Counted from the first letter of the stretch, positions 17,996 through 28,083 are shown. The stretch: 64,000 bases of DNA from CBDCVO01 sp965223085 (GCA_965223085.1 OZ244981.1:2108001-2172000); one strand, 5' to 3'. Notes: generated from the sequence alone by a model not told the origin. Translations and numbers: made by a program.

Positions 17996-19537
17996 ATGCA
18001 AATCAGTGCAACTGAAATCAGCGAACTCATCAAGAAAAAAATTCAGGATTTCGATCTTGCAACGGAAGCACGTACCGAGGGTACGGTTGTGAGTTTGACC
18101 GACGGTATCGCACGTATTTACGGGCTCTCCGACGTCATGGCCGGCGAGATGATCGAATTCCCGGGCAATACCTTTGGGTTGGCGCTCAACTTGGAACAAG
18201 ATTCAGTGGGCGCGGTCATCATGGGTGAATACCAACACATCACCGAAGGCGATGTCGTACGCTGCACGAAACGAATTCTGGAAGTCCCCGTAGGCGACGC
18301 TTTGCTCGGACGCGTGGTCAACGCGCTGGGACAACCGATCGATGGCAAGGGACCGCTTGATACAGACAAAAGCTCACCGATTGAAAAAATTGCACCCGGC
18401 GTCATCTGGCGACAATCCGTTTCGCAGCCGGTGCAAACCGGCCTGAAATCGATCGATTCCATGGTGCCGATCGGTCGTGGTCAGCGAGAGTTGATCATCG
18501 GCGATCGGCAAACCGGGAAAACGGCTGTGGCTATCGATACGATCATCAACCAAAAAGGTACCGGAATTAAGTGCATCTATGTTGCAGTAGGTCAAAAAGC
18601 GTCGTCCATTAGTAACGTGATCCGAAAACTCGAAGAGCACGGCGCTATGGATCACACGGTCGTGGTTGCGGCGAGCGCCTCTGAGTCGGCAGCTATGCAA
18701 TATATTGCTCCGTATTCAGGTTGTGCTATGGGCGAGTGTTTTCGCGATCGCGGCGAAGATGCGCTCATTATCTACGATGATTTAACTAAGCAGGCGTGGG
18801 CATATCGGCAAGTATCCTTGTTATTACGCCGCCCACCCGGGCGTGAGGCCTATCCGGGGGATGTGTTTTATTTGCATTCGCGCTTGCTCGAGCGCGCCGC
18901 ACGCGTCAACGCGGAATATGTTGAGCGTGAAACTGGTGGGGAAGTCAAGGGCCAAACTGGCTCGCTGACAGCCTTACCCATCATCGAAACCCAAGCAGGC
19001 GATGTCTCGGCGTTTGTACCGACGAACGTCATATCGATCACTGACGGTCAGATTTACTTGGAAACGAATTTATTTAACTCAGGTTTCCGACCAGCCATAA
19101 ACGCGGGTTTGTCGGTATCTCGGGTCGGCGGCGCGGCGCAGACCAAAATTGTCAAGAAACTCGGCGGCGGTGTGCGCCTGGCGTTAGCGCAGTATCGGGA
19201 GCTTGCCGCTTTCGCTCAGTTTGCCTCCGACTTGGATGAAGCGACGCGCAAGCAACTCGATCGTGGTCAACGGGTAATGGAGTTGATGAAGCAAAAGCAA
19301 TATTCGCCGCTGTCGGTCGCGGAAATGGCGATTTCTCTGTTCGCGGTGGAATATGGCTTTATCGACGACGTCGACGTTGGTGAAGTGATCTCTTTCGAAA
19401 CGGCGTTGCTTGGATACATGAAGTCTAGTCACGCCGATCTCATGAACCAGATCGATAGCACCGGCGACTGGGACGAAGAACTCGAGTCAACCTTAAAAGA
19501 TGCGGTAGCGAAATTTAAGGAGACGCAGACCTGGTAG
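17996..19537 (+). CDS. atpA: F0F1 ATP synthase subunit alpha
   Basis: The 513-residue non-catalytic nucleotide-binding subunit of F1. The P-loop GDRQTGKTAV (about residues 170-179), YVAVGQKASS and the arginine-finger region SVSRVGGAAQTK are all present. Length is identical to the E. coli subunit, and the start is supported by ACGCGGGGAAATCGC just before the ATG. Confidence 0.98.
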   Translation: MQISATEISELIKKKIQDFDLATEARTEGTVVSLTDGIARIYGLSDVMAGEMIEFPGNTFGLALNLEQDSVGAVIMGEYQHITEGDVVRCTKRILEVPVGDALLGRVVNALGQPIDGKGPLDTDKSSPIEKIAPGVIWRQSVSQPVQTGLKSIDSMVPIGRGQRELIIGDRQTGKTAVAIDTIINQKGTGIKCIYVAVGQKASSISNVIRKLEEHGAMDHTVVVAASASESAAMQYIAPYSGCAMGECFRDRGEDALIIYDDLTKQAWAYRQVSLLLRRPPGREAYPGDVFYLHSRLLERAARVNAEYVERETGGEVKGQTGSLTALPIIETQAGDVSAFVPTNVISITDGQIYLETNLFNSGFRPAINAGLSVSRVGGAAQTKIVKKLGGGVRLALAQYRELAAFAQFASDLDEATRKQLDRGQRVMELMKQKQYSPLSVAEMAISLFAVEYGFIDDVDVGEVISFETALLGYMKSSHADLMNQIDSTGDWDEELESTLKDAVAKFKETQTW

Positions 19538-19557
19538 GCCTTGCGGGAATATAGAAA

Positions 19558-20418
19558 ATGGCGGTTGGTAAAGAAATACGCGTCAAAATCGCGAGTGTGC
19601 AAAATACACAAAAAATAACCCGTGCGATGGAAATGGTCGCAACCAGTAAGATGCGTAAAGCTCAAGAACGAATGCGTGCTGCGCGTCCATACGCGGACAA
19701 AATGCGTAACGTGATTTCCCATATCGGCCACGCGAATTCTGAATATCGCCACCCGTTTCTAATTCCACGGGACGTGAAACGCGTTGGCTTACTGGTTGTG
19801 TCGACAGATCGCGGCTTATGTGGTGGTCTAAACTCGAATTTGTTTCGCATGCTCATGCAGCAATTACGGACCTGGCAAGACGCCGGGCATGAGATCGACG
19901 TCGCGACGATAGGCCGCAAAGGTGCGCAATTTTTCCAACGTGTCGGCGGTAATGTAGTTGCGCAGCTGGGTCGTGTCGGTGATCAGCCACATATTGAAGA
20001 CCTTATAGGCACAGTAAAAGTGATGCTAGATGCCTATACCGAAAACCGCATTGACCAACTGTTCGTTGCGTCGAATGACTTCGTGAATTCGATGAATCAA
20101 CAGCCCGAAGTCGAGCAACTATTACCACTGCTACCCAAAACAGAAGAAGGCTTATCTCATCATTGGGATTACATCTACGAGCCTGAAGCAAAAGAGGTGA
20201 TGGACGGTTTGCTCGCACGCTATATCGAGTCACTGGTATTTCAACGTGTGGTTGAAAATATTGCTTGCGAAATGGCCGCGCGCATGGTGGCGATGAAAAG
20301 CGCTTCCGATAACGCTGGCAACTTGATCGACGAGCTTCAGTTGATTTACAACAAAGCCCGGCAAGCGGCCATCACCCAAGAACTCGCTGAAATTGTCGGT
20401 GGCGCGTCTGCCGTTTGA
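19558..20418 (+). CDS. atpG: F0F1 ATP synthase subunit gamma
   Basis: The 286-residue central rotor shaft. The N-terminal helix contains IRVKIASVQNTQKITRAMEM and the C-terminal helix ASDNAGNLIDELQLIYNKAR, both highly conserved. The central domain has STDRGLCGGLN. Normal length, 20 bp after atpA. Confidence 0.97.
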   Translation: MAVGKEIRVKIASVQNTQKITRAMEMVATSKMRKAQERMRAARPYADKMRNVISHIGHANSEYRHPFLIPRDVKRVGLLVVSTDRGLCGGLNSNLFRMLMQQLRTWQDAGHEIDVATIGRKGAQFFQRVGGNVVAQLGRVGDQPHIEDLIGTVKVMLDAYTENRIDQLFVASNDFVNSMNQQPEVEQLLPLLPKTEEGLSHHWDYIYEPEAKEVMDGLLARYIESLVFQRVVENIACEMAARMVAMKSASDNAGNLIDELQLIYNKARQAAITQELAEIVGGASAV

Positions 20419-20475
20419 GTGGGCTCGCGCTGCTGTGACTAAAAAACACATTACGTATTAAGAGGACGAGACGCC

Positions 20476-21852
20476 ATGAACACTGGAACCATCTCGCAGA
20501 TCATTGGGGCGGTTATAGACGTAAGGTTCCCCACTGACTCGGTTCCCAAAATTTATGACGCGCTTAAATTACAAGACGTTCCGACGACCTTGGAAGTGCA
20601 ACAGCAGTTGGGCGACGGTATTGTGCGGACTATCGCCTTAGGCTCTACCGACGGCCTGCGACGGGGTATGCCCGTCGATAACACCGGTGCACCGATCTCG
20701 GTGCCCGTCGGCCAGAAGACGCTCGGCCGTATCATGAACGTTTTAGGTGAGCCGATAGACGAAGCAGGTCCTTTGGGTACTGAGGAAGTGATGTCGATCC
20801 ATCGCGAGGCGCCAAGTTTCACCGAGCTTTCCCCGGCGACTGAATTATTGGAGACAGGCATTAAGGTCATCGATCTGATTTGCCCGTTTGCTAAAGGCGG
20901 CAAAGTCGGTTTGTTTGGCGGTGCTGGCGTGGGCAAGACGGTCAACATGATGGAGCTCATCCGTAATATCGCGATCGAGCACAGCGGGTTCTCGGTATTT
21001 GCCGGCGTCGGCGAGCGTACCCGCGAAGGGAACGATTTCTACCACGAGATGAAGGATTCGAATGTTCTCGACAAAGTATCCCTAGTCTACGGTCAGATGA
21101 ACGAACCGCCGGGCAACCGCTTACGAGTAGGCCTGACGGGCTTGACCTTGGCGGAGAAGTTTCGCGACGAAGGGCGTGATGTGCTGTTGTTCATCGATAA
21201 CATATATCGATTTACGCTCGCAGGCACGGAAGTTTCTGCATTATTGGGCCGCATGCCGTCAGCAGTGGGGTACCAACCGACACTCGCTGAGGAAATGGGG
21301 AAATTGCAAGAACGTATTACCTCGACAAAAACTGGCTCGATCACGTCTATCCAAGCGGTTTATGTACCCGCCGACGACTTGACCGATCCCTCACCCGCAA
21401 CCACCTTTGCGCATTTGGATGCCACCGTAGTGCTGTCGCGTCAGATCGCCGAGCTGGGAATTTATCCCGCTGTTGATCCGCTCGACTCCACCAGCCGCCA
21501 ACTCGATCCGCTGGTCGTCGGACAAGAACATTACGAAACCGCTCGCGCGGTCCAAGGTACCCTGCAACGTTATAAAGAGTTGCGTGACATTATTGCCATT
21601 CTCGGCATGGACGAGCTTTCGGAAGAAGATAAATTGACCGTGGCGCGGGCCCGTAAAATCCAACGCTTTCTCTCGCAACCCTATTTCGTAGCCGAAGTAT
21701 TTACCGGCGCACCAGGGCGCTATGTCTCACTGAAAGACACGATTCGGGGTTTTAAAGCGATCGTTGCGGGAGAATACGACTACTTACCAGAACAAGCTTT
21801 CTATATGGTCGGCACGATCGAAGACGCCGCTGAAAAGGCGAAAAACCTTTAA
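20476..21852 (+). CDS. atpD: F0F1 ATP synthase subunit beta
   Basis: The 458-residue catalytic subunit of F1. P-loop GGAGVGKTVN (about 149-158), the catalytic Glu in GVGERTREGNDFYHEM, the DELSEED element and ALLGRMPSAVGYQPTLAEEM are all in place. An AAGAGGACGAGACGCC ribosome-binding region precedes the ATG. A small difference from E. coli is FIDNIYRFT in place of the usual DNIYRYT. Confidence 0.98.
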   Translation: MNTGTISQIIGAVIDVRFPTDSVPKIYDALKLQDVPTTLEVQQQLGDGIVRTIALGSTDGLRRGMPVDNTGAPISVPVGQKTLGRIMNVLGEPIDEAGPLGTEEVMSIHREAPSFTELSPATELLETGIKVIDLICPFAKGGKVGLFGGAGVGKTVNMMELIRNIAIEHSGFSVFAGVGERTREGNDFYHEMKDSNVLDKVSLVYGQMNEPPGNRLRVGLTGLTLAEKFRDEGRDVLLFIDNIYRFTLAGTEVSALLGRMPSAVGYQPTLAEEMGKLQERITSTKTGSITSIQAVYVPADDLTDPSPATTFAHLDATVVLSRQIAELGIYPAVDPLDSTSRQLDPLVVGQEHYETARAVQGTLQRYKELRDIIAILGMDELSEEDKLTVARARKIQRFLSQPYFVAEVFTGAPGRYVSLKDTIRGFKAIVAGEYDYLPEQAFYMVGTIEDAAEKAKNL

Positions 21853-21875
21853 ATCCCTGGTTAAGGAAAGTCACG

Positions 21876-22301
21876 ATGGCCACCATGCACGTGGATATAG
21901 TCAGTGCTGAACAAGAGATCTTTTCCGGTGAGGTAGCGATGTTGTTTGCGCCGGCGACATATGGCGAAGTTGGCGTTCTACCGGGACACGCGGCGATGTT
22001 GACGCAACTCAATCCGGGAGAAGTTCGGGTTCAAACTGTAGATGGGGAAGAATCGGCTTTCTACGTGTCTGGCGGTATTCTTGAGGTGCAACCAAACGTC
22101 GTCACGGTATTGTCGGATACTTGTATTCGAGCGCACGATTTAGACGAAGCGGCGGTATTGAAAGCAAAACAAGATGCCGAAGAGGCGCTCAACGACCGCA
22201 GCGGCAAGATCGATTTTGCCAAAGCTCAGGCCGAACTCGCCGAGCTGGCCGCGCAACTGCAGACTATTCAACGTTTGCGTCGCCGCGGTGGCAGGGGCTA
22301 G
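21876..22301 (+). CDS. atpC: F0F1 ATP synthase subunit epsilon
   Basis: A 141-residue rotor subunit and F1 inhibitor: an N-terminal beta sandwich (MHVDIVSAEQEIFSGEVAML, GEVGVLPGHAAMLTQL) and two C-terminal helices. It closes the atpIBEFHAGDC operon. No clear terminator follows. The 260-bp gap to glmU contains a weak TTGTCT-18-TACATT promoter-like pair at 22407-22436. Confidence 0.96.
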   Translation: MATMHVDIVSAEQEIFSGEVAMLFAPATYGEVGVLPGHAAMLTQLNPGEVRVQTVDGEESAFYVSGGILEVQPNVVTVLSDTCIRAHDLDEAAVLKAKQDAEEALNDRSGKIDFAKAQAELAELAAQLQTIQRLRRRGGRG

Positions 22302-22561
22302 CAGCTTACTTTGATATCCAAATATCTACTGCGCTAAGACTTTTTGCATTTAGAGCTACAAGGCCCAGATAGCGCACGCGCATCGCGGCTGCTGGCGGGG
22401 ACGGGTTTGTCTGTCCGCGGCAATCGCTGCTACATTGCTCATATCGCTGCCGTGTCAAAGCGTTGATATCGATCCTTAGTCGCGGTGCCTGGGCTAAAGT
22501 TGTAATGATAAATTACCGCCACAAATGCAGATGCGTCGGTGTTTATCGTCAGGTAGCTTAA

Positions 22562-23929
22562 ATGCAAACAACCGTCTGTATACTTGCCGCGGGCCAGGGC
22601 AAGCGCATGTATTCGAATTTACCAAAAGTATTGCACCCGCTGGGTGGCAAACCCTTGCTTGCACATGTAATGGATGCCGCGCGCTGCGTAAGCAGCAAAG
22701 CACCGGTCGTAATTTATGGGCATGGTGGTGAACAAGTGCGCGAGGCTTTCGCGGCACGAGGCGTCGAGTGGGTTGCACAAACGGAGCGCCTGGGGACCGG
22801 ACATGCCGTGTTACAAGCGTTACCGAAGTTGCCGCCGCAAGATCTCGTCGTGATCCTATACGGTGATGTGCCACTGTTAGGCGGCGATACGCTCGCCGCC
22901 TTGGTGAGGAGCGCGGCCCGAACGGGTTTCGCTTTATTGACCGTCGAGATGGACGACCCCAGCGGTTATGGCCGCATCGTGCGCGGCGCGAGTGGCAATA
23001 TCGTGCGTATTGTCGAGCATAAAGATGCACATTCGAGCGAGCTCGATATCGCCGAGATTAATACCGGCATCATGGCGATTCGCGCGGAGTTTCTGCACGC
23101 TTGGCTGCCGCGCCTGAGCAACAATAATGCGCAAGGGGAGTATTATTTGACGGATTGCGTTGAAATGGCAGTGACAGACGGCGTCGAAGTTACGGGTGTT
23201 CACGCGCATAGCGCCACCGAGGTAACCGGTGTCAATAATCGTGTGCAACTTGCCGAGTTAGAACGTGCGCATCAGCGCGCCGTCGCCGTATCTTTATTGG
23301 AAGCTGGCGTGACATTGCACGACCCCGCTCGCCTCGACGTTCGCGGGGAACTGGAGTGCGGTCGAGATTGCGTTATCGATGTCAATTGTATTTTCATTGG
23401 TCGAGTGACCTTAGGCGAAAACGTACGGATCGGTGCCAATTGTGTGATCAGTGATACCGAGATCGGCGACAATAGCGAAATCCTCCCGAATTGCGTGATA
23501 GAAGCGGCGAAAATCGGCGCTGCCACGCGCTTGGGACCTTTCGCTCGATTACGCCCCGAAGTGGTTCTCGCAGACGAAGTGCGCATTGGTAATTTTGTCG
23601 AAGTAAAGAAATCAACGTTTGGTAGAGGCAGCAAAGCGAATCATCTAGCCTATGTCGGCGATGCTGAAATAGGTCGCAAAGTAAACGTTGGTGCGGGCAC
23701 GATTACCTGCAATTACGACGGCGCCAACAAACACAAAACCGTAATCGACGATGATGTTTTCATCGGTTCGGACACCCAACTCGTCGCACCGGTGAAAGTC
23801 GGGCGCGGCGTGACGATTGGCGCGGGCACAACAGTGACCGATGATGTTGACGCGGATTTGCTAGTTGTCAGTCGCGTGCGCCAAAAAACGATTAGCGGGT
23901 GGAAGAGGCCAACGAAAAACAAAAAGTAG
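22562..23929 (+). CDS. glmU: bifunctional UDP-N-acetylglucosamine pyrophosphorylase / glucosamine-1-phosphate N-acetyltransferase
   Basis: A 455-residue enzyme for the last two steps of UDP-GlcNAc synthesis (peptidoglycan and LPS precursor). The N-terminal uridyltransferase domain starts with ILAAGQGKRMYSNLPKVLHP (the usual GTRM is GKRM here). From about residue 250 a left-handed beta helix of hexapeptide repeats forms the acetyltransferase, with GNFVEVKKS and HLAYVGDAEIG. The position downstream of the atp operon is the standard gammaproteobacterial arrangement. Confidence 0.97.
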   Translation: MQTTVCILAAGQGKRMYSNLPKVLHPLGGKPLLAHVMDAARCVSSKAPVVIYGHGGEQVREAFAARGVEWVAQTERLGTGHAVLQALPKLPPQDLVVILYGDVPLLGGDTLAALVRSAARTGFALLTVEMDDPSGYGRIVRGASGNIVRIVEHKDAHSSELDIAEINTGIMAIRAEFLHAWLPRLSNNNAQGEYYLTDCVEMAVTDGVEVTGVHAHSATEVTGVNNRVQLAELERAHQRAVAVSLLEAGVTLHDPARLDVRGELECGRDCVIDVNCIFIGRVTLGENVRIGANCVISDTEIGDNSEILPNCVIEAAKIGAATRLGPFARLRPEVVLADEVRIGNFVEVKKSTFGRGSKANHLAYVGDAEIGRKVNVGAGTITCNYDGANKHKTVIDDDVFIGSDTQLVAPVKVGRGVTIGAGTTVTDDVDADLLVVSRVRQKTISGWKRPTKNKK

Positions 23930-24033
23930 GCGGAGCGCATAACCCTATCGGCCCGATTGTTATCCAGTGACCGAATCGCGTAACCTATCCTGTGACCGAT
24001 GGAAGGTGGCGATTTCTAAAGAGTGGTATCACG

Positions 24034-24513
24034 ATGGGGATAGCGACGGCTGATCTATACGACGAATTCGGGGAGTCTTTGCGGATTGTAGCGCCACTGT
24101 TTCGTGACTATGGAGCTATCGTTTGTTTTGCAGGGCCGGTATCTACCTGTAAATGCTTCGAAGATAATAGTTATGTCCGCGCGGCTCTGGAAGAGCCAGG
24201 TAACGGTCGTGTGTTGGTGGTCGATGGCGGTGGGTCGCTGCGCTGTGCACTCGTCGGCGATAAACTCGCCGCCTTGGGCGAACGTAACGGCTGGGCAGGC
24301 ATTGTCGTGTATGGATGCATACGCGATGCCGAATCGATTGGAAAAATTCAAATGGGAGTAAAAGCCCTCGCTACGAACCCGCGTAAAAGTGTGAAACGCG
24401 ATGTTGGCGAACGCGATATAGCGCTTAGATTCGGCGAAGTGGTTATCGATGTTAACGATTATTTATACGCCGATGCGGACGGTGTCGTGTTGAGCGAGAG
24501 CAAGCTCGCATAG
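24034..24513 (+). CDS. rraA: RraA family protein, regulator of RNase E activity
   Basis: A 159-residue protein strongly resembling E. coli RraA (161 residues), a trimeric inhibitor of RNase E: FAGPVSTCKCFEDNS, GRVLVVDGGGSLRCALVGD and LYADADGVVLSE are in the same order. The frame opens upstream at a GTG (23992), but the ATG at 24034 gives the family start (MGIATADLYDEFG). RraA-like folds also occur in aldolases (HMG/CHA aldolase), but this sequence follows the regulator. It is followed within 10 bp by an amidase gene. Confidence 0.88.
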   Translation: MGIATADLYDEFGESLRIVAPLFRDYGAIVCFAGPVSTCKCFEDNSYVRAALEEPGNGRVLVVDGGGSLRCALVGDKLAALGERNGWAGIVVYGCIRDAESIGKIQMGVKALATNPRKSVKRDVGERDIALRFGEVVIDVNDYLYADADGVVLSESKLA

Positions 24514-24523
24514 ATTGGCAACG

Positions 24524-25336
24524 ATGTCGTTCAAAGTAGCTTGTGTGCAGAATTGCGCTGCTGACGATATGCAGGCGAATCTCGATGAGCTCGAAAAATT
24601 TGTTCTGTCCGCGGTTTCTGCTGGTGCTGAGTTGGTGTGCCTGCCGGAGAACTGCACTTGCATTGAACAGCACGATGCACTGTATCTCGAGAAAGGATTT
24701 GCGGAGGACGAACATCCGGGCCTAGCACGTTTGCGTGCCGTAGCAGGTCGTGCCCAGGTCTACTTGCTGATCGGCTCGCTAACTATTAAGCGGGATAGAG
24801 AACGGGTGCGTAACAGGAGTTACCTGGTCGACCCCGAGGGCAAGTTGCTCGCTCGTTACGATAAAGTGCATCTTTTTGATGTTGAGCTCAAAGATGGCGA
24901 AGCCTACCGTGAATCGGCTACAGTCGAGCCGGGAGGTGAGTTACAGATGGCGTCGCTACCGTGGGGGAAAATGGGCTTAACAATTTGTTACGATATTCGT
25001 TTTCCGCACCTTTATCGTGCATTAGCCCATGCGGGAGCTTATTTCCTGAGTATTCCTGCCGCGTTTACCGCCACCACGGGAGCGGCGCACTGGCACGTCT
25101 TATGCCGGGCGCGCGCGATAGAAAATGCCAGCTATGTATTTGCACCAGGACAGTGCGGCAAGCGGCCTTGGGGCAGGCGAACTTACGGGCATTCATTGGT
25201 CGTTGACCCGTGGGGCGAAGTGCTTGCAGACGGCGGTGACGAACCCGGTTATATTATCGCGGACGTCAGTCCGGCTAAGATCGAAGAGGCTCGCGCCATG
25301 ATCCCGTCGTTGCACCATGATAGGGAGTTCGCCTAA
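24524..25336 (+). CDS. carbon-nitrogen hydrolase (Nit1-like amidase)
   Basis: A 270-residue nitrilase-superfamily enzyme. The Glu-Lys-Cys triad is visible: Glu in CLPENCTC, Lys in YDKVHLFDVEL and Cys in LTICYDIRFPHLYR. The FDVEL and RARAIENASYVFAP motifs match the Nit1/NitFhit branch, whose known activity is deaminated glutathione amidase, so that is the likely role. A TTG lies in frame nine bases upstream; I prefer the ATG at 24524. It probably shares a transcript with rraA. Confidence 0.87.
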   Translation: MSFKVACVQNCAADDMQANLDELEKFVLSAVSAGAELVCLPENCTCIEQHDALYLEKGFAEDEHPGLARLRAVAGRAQVYLLIGSLTIKRDRERVRNRSYLVDPEGKLLARYDKVHLFDVELKDGEAYRESATVEPGGELQMASLPWGKMGLTICYDIRFPHLYRALAHAGAYFLSIPAAFTATTGAAHWHVLCRARAIENASYVFAPGQCGKRPWGRRTYGHSLVVDPWGEVLADGGDEPGYIIADVSPAKIEEARAMIPSLHHDREFA

Positions 25337-25607
25337 CAAGGTGTATAAGTCTCGCAATTGAGCGAACCTAAGCACTCCAACAATTCAGCACGGGTTAACT
25401 CATCGAAGCCTAGTCTCAGGTGGATGTTTCAAAATGGATATTTGAGCACAGGCTAATCACTCCCTTGGTCACACGGATATGGCGCAAGTAGACGGGAGAT
25501 AGTGTCTCTCCAGAGACCTCACCAGCGTTGCGTTCATTATTCCCGTCGATGCGTAACGTGTTAAGTGTCTGATTAAAAACCGACTGTTCAATAAAAATGG
25601 TTTTCGC

Positions 25608-25973
25608 ATGGGTTCAGTACCAGCAAAATTGCCGTCAAATTCGGCGGTACTTATGGGAGTGCCCCGGCTGCCGGCGCTAATCCGGGGATTGACTTTCAAT
25701 CTCGGTCTTGCGCACGCTAGGGCGCGGGCAATCACCGTTCTCGTCCTCATCATGTTCTCACTAACTGTCGGGTCGCCGTGTTATTCCGCGCAGCAAGCGA
25801 TTAGCGCCGATGAGGCCGCCGCGATCGCGAAAAAACATACCGGCGGGCGTGTACTCGGTGTTAGTTCCGGTGACGAAGAAGAGAAAAAAGTCTATTTAGT
25901 ACGTATACTGCTGCCGGATTCCGGACGGGTAATCGTCGTAGCTGTGGACAGTGATAGTGGTGCAATCAAATAG
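25608..25973 (+). CDS. PepSY-domain small membrane/secreted protein
   Basis: A 121-residue protein. The last 55 residues (AISADEAAAIAKKHTGGRVL... ending VAVDSDSGAIK) look like a single PepSY domain. A hydrophobic stretch (about 42-58, ending in SPCYSAQQ) looks like a signal peptide, which would mean that the true start is internal (for example the ATG at 25752) or that the N-terminus is an extended leader. It ends 7 bp before a response-regulator gene, and PepSY proteins often accompany PhoP/PhoQ-type systems, so it may be an accessory or target of that sensor. Confidence 0.7.
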   Translation: MGSVPAKLPSNSAVLMGVPRLPALIRGLTFNLGLAHARARAITVLVLIMFSLTVGSPCYSAQQAISADEAAAIAKKHTGGRVLGVSSGDEEEKKVYLVRILLPDSGRVIVVAVDSDSGAIK

Positions 25974-25980
25974 ATAGCGG

Positions 25981-26667
25981 ATGCGTGTATTAATTGTCGA
26001 AGATGAAGCCGCCTTAAGAGAAAAACTGGCGGAGCGCTTGCGGCGCGAAGGCTATGCGGTTGAGACCGCGGCGAATGGCAAGGATGGCCTGTTTTTCGGG
26101 ACGGAATACCCGCTCGACGTCGCGGTAGTGGACCTCGGCTTGCCGGACTTAGCGGGGGCTGAAGTGATCAAACGTTGGCGTGAAGCGCAACTAGATTTTC
26201 CTATTTTGATTCTCACCGCTCGGGGGCGATGGGAAGATAAAGTTGCCGGCCTCGAACTCGGTGCGGACGACTACCTCGTTAAACCTTTTCATACTGAAGA
26301 ATTGATCGCGCGTTTGCGCGCGTTGGTGCGTCGCGCGGCGGGTTGGTCCGCGTCAAAACTTCAATGCGGGCCAATCACAGTTGATAGCTCAGCAAAAATC
26401 GTCTTTGTGAACGGTGACGCTATCGATTTGACCGCGTTTGAATACAAAGTCTTGGAATATCTCGTGCTGCATGCGGGCCGTGTGGTGTCGAAAACTGAAC
26501 TAACCGAGCACTTATACGAAGAAGATGCCGACCGTGATAGTAATGTTCTCGAAGTCTTGATCGGGCGATTGCGTAAGAAGCTCGATCCAAGCAAAGCACT
26601 CAATCCAATTGAAACGGCGCGCGGCCAAGGCTATCGAATACGGTTCGAACGAACGGCCGAAGAATAA
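25981..26667 (+). CDS. OmpR/PhoP-family response regulator
   Basis: A 228-residue two-component regulator. The receiver has acidic residues Glu7/Asp8, phospho-acceptor Asp51 (in VVDLGLPD), and Lys in LVKPF near 101. The C-terminal winged helix (about 128-225) has the OmpR-type signature ending in ARGQGYRIRF. It is most like PhoP/QseB regulators. The kinase gene follows 45 bp downstream and a PepSY gene lies just upstream, so the three probably form an operon. Confidence 0.92.
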   Translation: MRVLIVEDEAALREKLAERLRREGYAVETAANGKDGLFFGTEYPLDVAVVDLGLPDLAGAEVIKRWREAQLDFPILILTARGRWEDKVAGLELGADDYLVKPFHTEELIARLRALVRRAAGWSASKLQCGPITVDSSAKIVFVNGDAIDLTAFEYKVLEYLVLHAGRVVSKTELTEHLYEEDADRDSNVLEVLIGRLRKKLDPSKALNPIETARGQGYRIRFERTAEE

Positions 26668-26712
26668 GGTCTGAGCGGTACACACCGCGAAGCGCGGTTG
26701 CGAATACTCATA

Positions 26713-28083
26713 ATGGCCGCTTCGCTTAATACCCGAGTTGTTACGCTCGCCGGCGTCGCGTTAGCACTGGGGCTGCTAATTATCGGTGTTGTGCTCGACC
26801 ACGCGTTTCGTGACGCGGCGCTAGCGGCGAGCGAGCGTCGTCTACAAGGCACAATTTACATGCTCCTCGGTTTGGTGGATTGGGACGCAGCCGGCGTTCG
26901 CCCGATAATCGAAGCAACACCGGACGAAGCGTTGGCGACCCCAGAATCCGGTAGATACGCGCAGATTTCATGGCACAACGGGGATTTACTGTGGCGCTCC
27001 CCTTCAATGCTTGGTCTGGCGATGCCTTTGCCGCAGCGCACCCGCCGTGGTGAGTTCCTCTTCGAAGAGAACATGATGCCGAACGGCGAACGCATCTACT
27101 GTTCCTCGTATCGCATTGTCTGGGAAGGGCGTGCGCGTGAGCGTTCTGATGCATATGACTTTCAAGCTTGCGAGTCGCAGGCGGTTTTCCGCACTCAGAT
27201 CGGTCGCTTTCGGCGCAGCTTGATGTTGCTGTTTACCGGTTTGGGTGTGGCGATGTTGATCGTACAGACGGGGATTCTGCGTTGGGGGCTACGCCCTTTG
27301 CGGGCGGTGGCCGAGGAACTCCGTGCCATCGAAGCGGGCGATAAAAGCGCCCTGACCGAAGACTATCCACGCGAGTTATTGCCGTTGACCGCCGATCTCA
27401 ACGCCATGATCCACAGCCAGAACGGACATGTGCAAAGACAACGACACGCGCTGGGCGATTTAGCGCATAGTTTGAAGACGCCCTTATCGGTACTGCGCAC
27501 CGTGATCGATGAGGCGGAGTTTCACGATCCCGCCAATCACCAGTCAGCAAAGGACCAAATTGATAATATGCAATATAGGATCGACTATCAGTTGCAGCGC
27601 GCTGCCACGCTGGGGCAGCGCGCCTTAAGCCCGGGCTTGCTGGTGCAACCTATCGTCGATCGTATTATCGAGTCACTGCAGAAGGTTTATCGCGATCGAA
27701 ACCTCGAAATCACGACCTCGATAGAGCCTGGCGCACGGTTTTTTGGTGACGAAGGCGATTTAATGGAAATCGTCGGTAATCTGGGTGACAACGCGTGTAA
27801 ATGGGCGCGTGCAAGAATCCAGATCAATGCCTACATCGATCGTGTTCGGCGCCGCGTTGGTCGCGATGCTTTAGTCCTCGTCGTCGCAGACGATGGTCCG
27901 GGGATACCGGCTGAGAAAATCGATGAAGTGTTAAACCGAGGCGCCCGCCTCGATGAATCCGTCGCCGGTCAGGGTATCGGTTTGGCAATAGTCCGCGAAA
28001 TAGTGGAAGAAGGCTATCATGGGCGTATCGATATTTCGAGCAAAGGCGGCGCCCAGATCCGTGTCGTGATGCGCTTCGACTGA
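26713..28083 (+). CDS. sensor histidine kinase, PhoQ-like
   Basis: A 456-residue membrane kinase: a first membrane helix (about 10-30), a periplasmic sensor of about 135 residues (with LLWRSPSMLGLAMPLPQ and ERIYCSSYRIVW), a second helix near 170-190, then HAMP. The phospho-accepting His is in GDLAHSLKTPLSVLR (about residue 252), and the ATPase has GDNACKWA, DDGPGIP and GQGIGLAIV. The sensor resembles the PhoQ/QseC class seen in non-enteric gammaproteobacteria. The frame opens at a TTG (26698), but the ATG at 26713 is preferred. Signal unknown. Confidence 0.9.
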   Translation: MAASLNTRVVTLAGVALALGLLIIGVVLDHAFRDAALAASERRLQGTIYMLLGLVDWDAAGVRPIIEATPDEALATPESGRYAQISWHNGDLLWRSPSMLGLAMPLPQRTRRGEFLFEENMMPNGERIYCSSYRIVWEGRARERSDAYDFQACESQAVFRTQIGRFRRSLMLLFTGLGVAMLIVQTGILRWGLRPLRAVAEELRAIEAGDKSALTEDYPRELLPLTADLNAMIHSQNGHVQRQRHALGDLAHSLKTPLSVLRTVIDEAEFHDPANHQSAKDQIDNMQYRIDYQLQRAATLGQRALSPGLLVQPIVDRIIESLQKVYRDRNLEITTSIEPGARFFGDEGDLMEIVGNLGDNACKWARARIQINAYIDRVRRRVGRDALVLVVADDGPGIPAEKIDEVLNRGARLDESVAGQGIGLAIVREIVEEGYHGRIDISSKGGAQIRVVMRFD

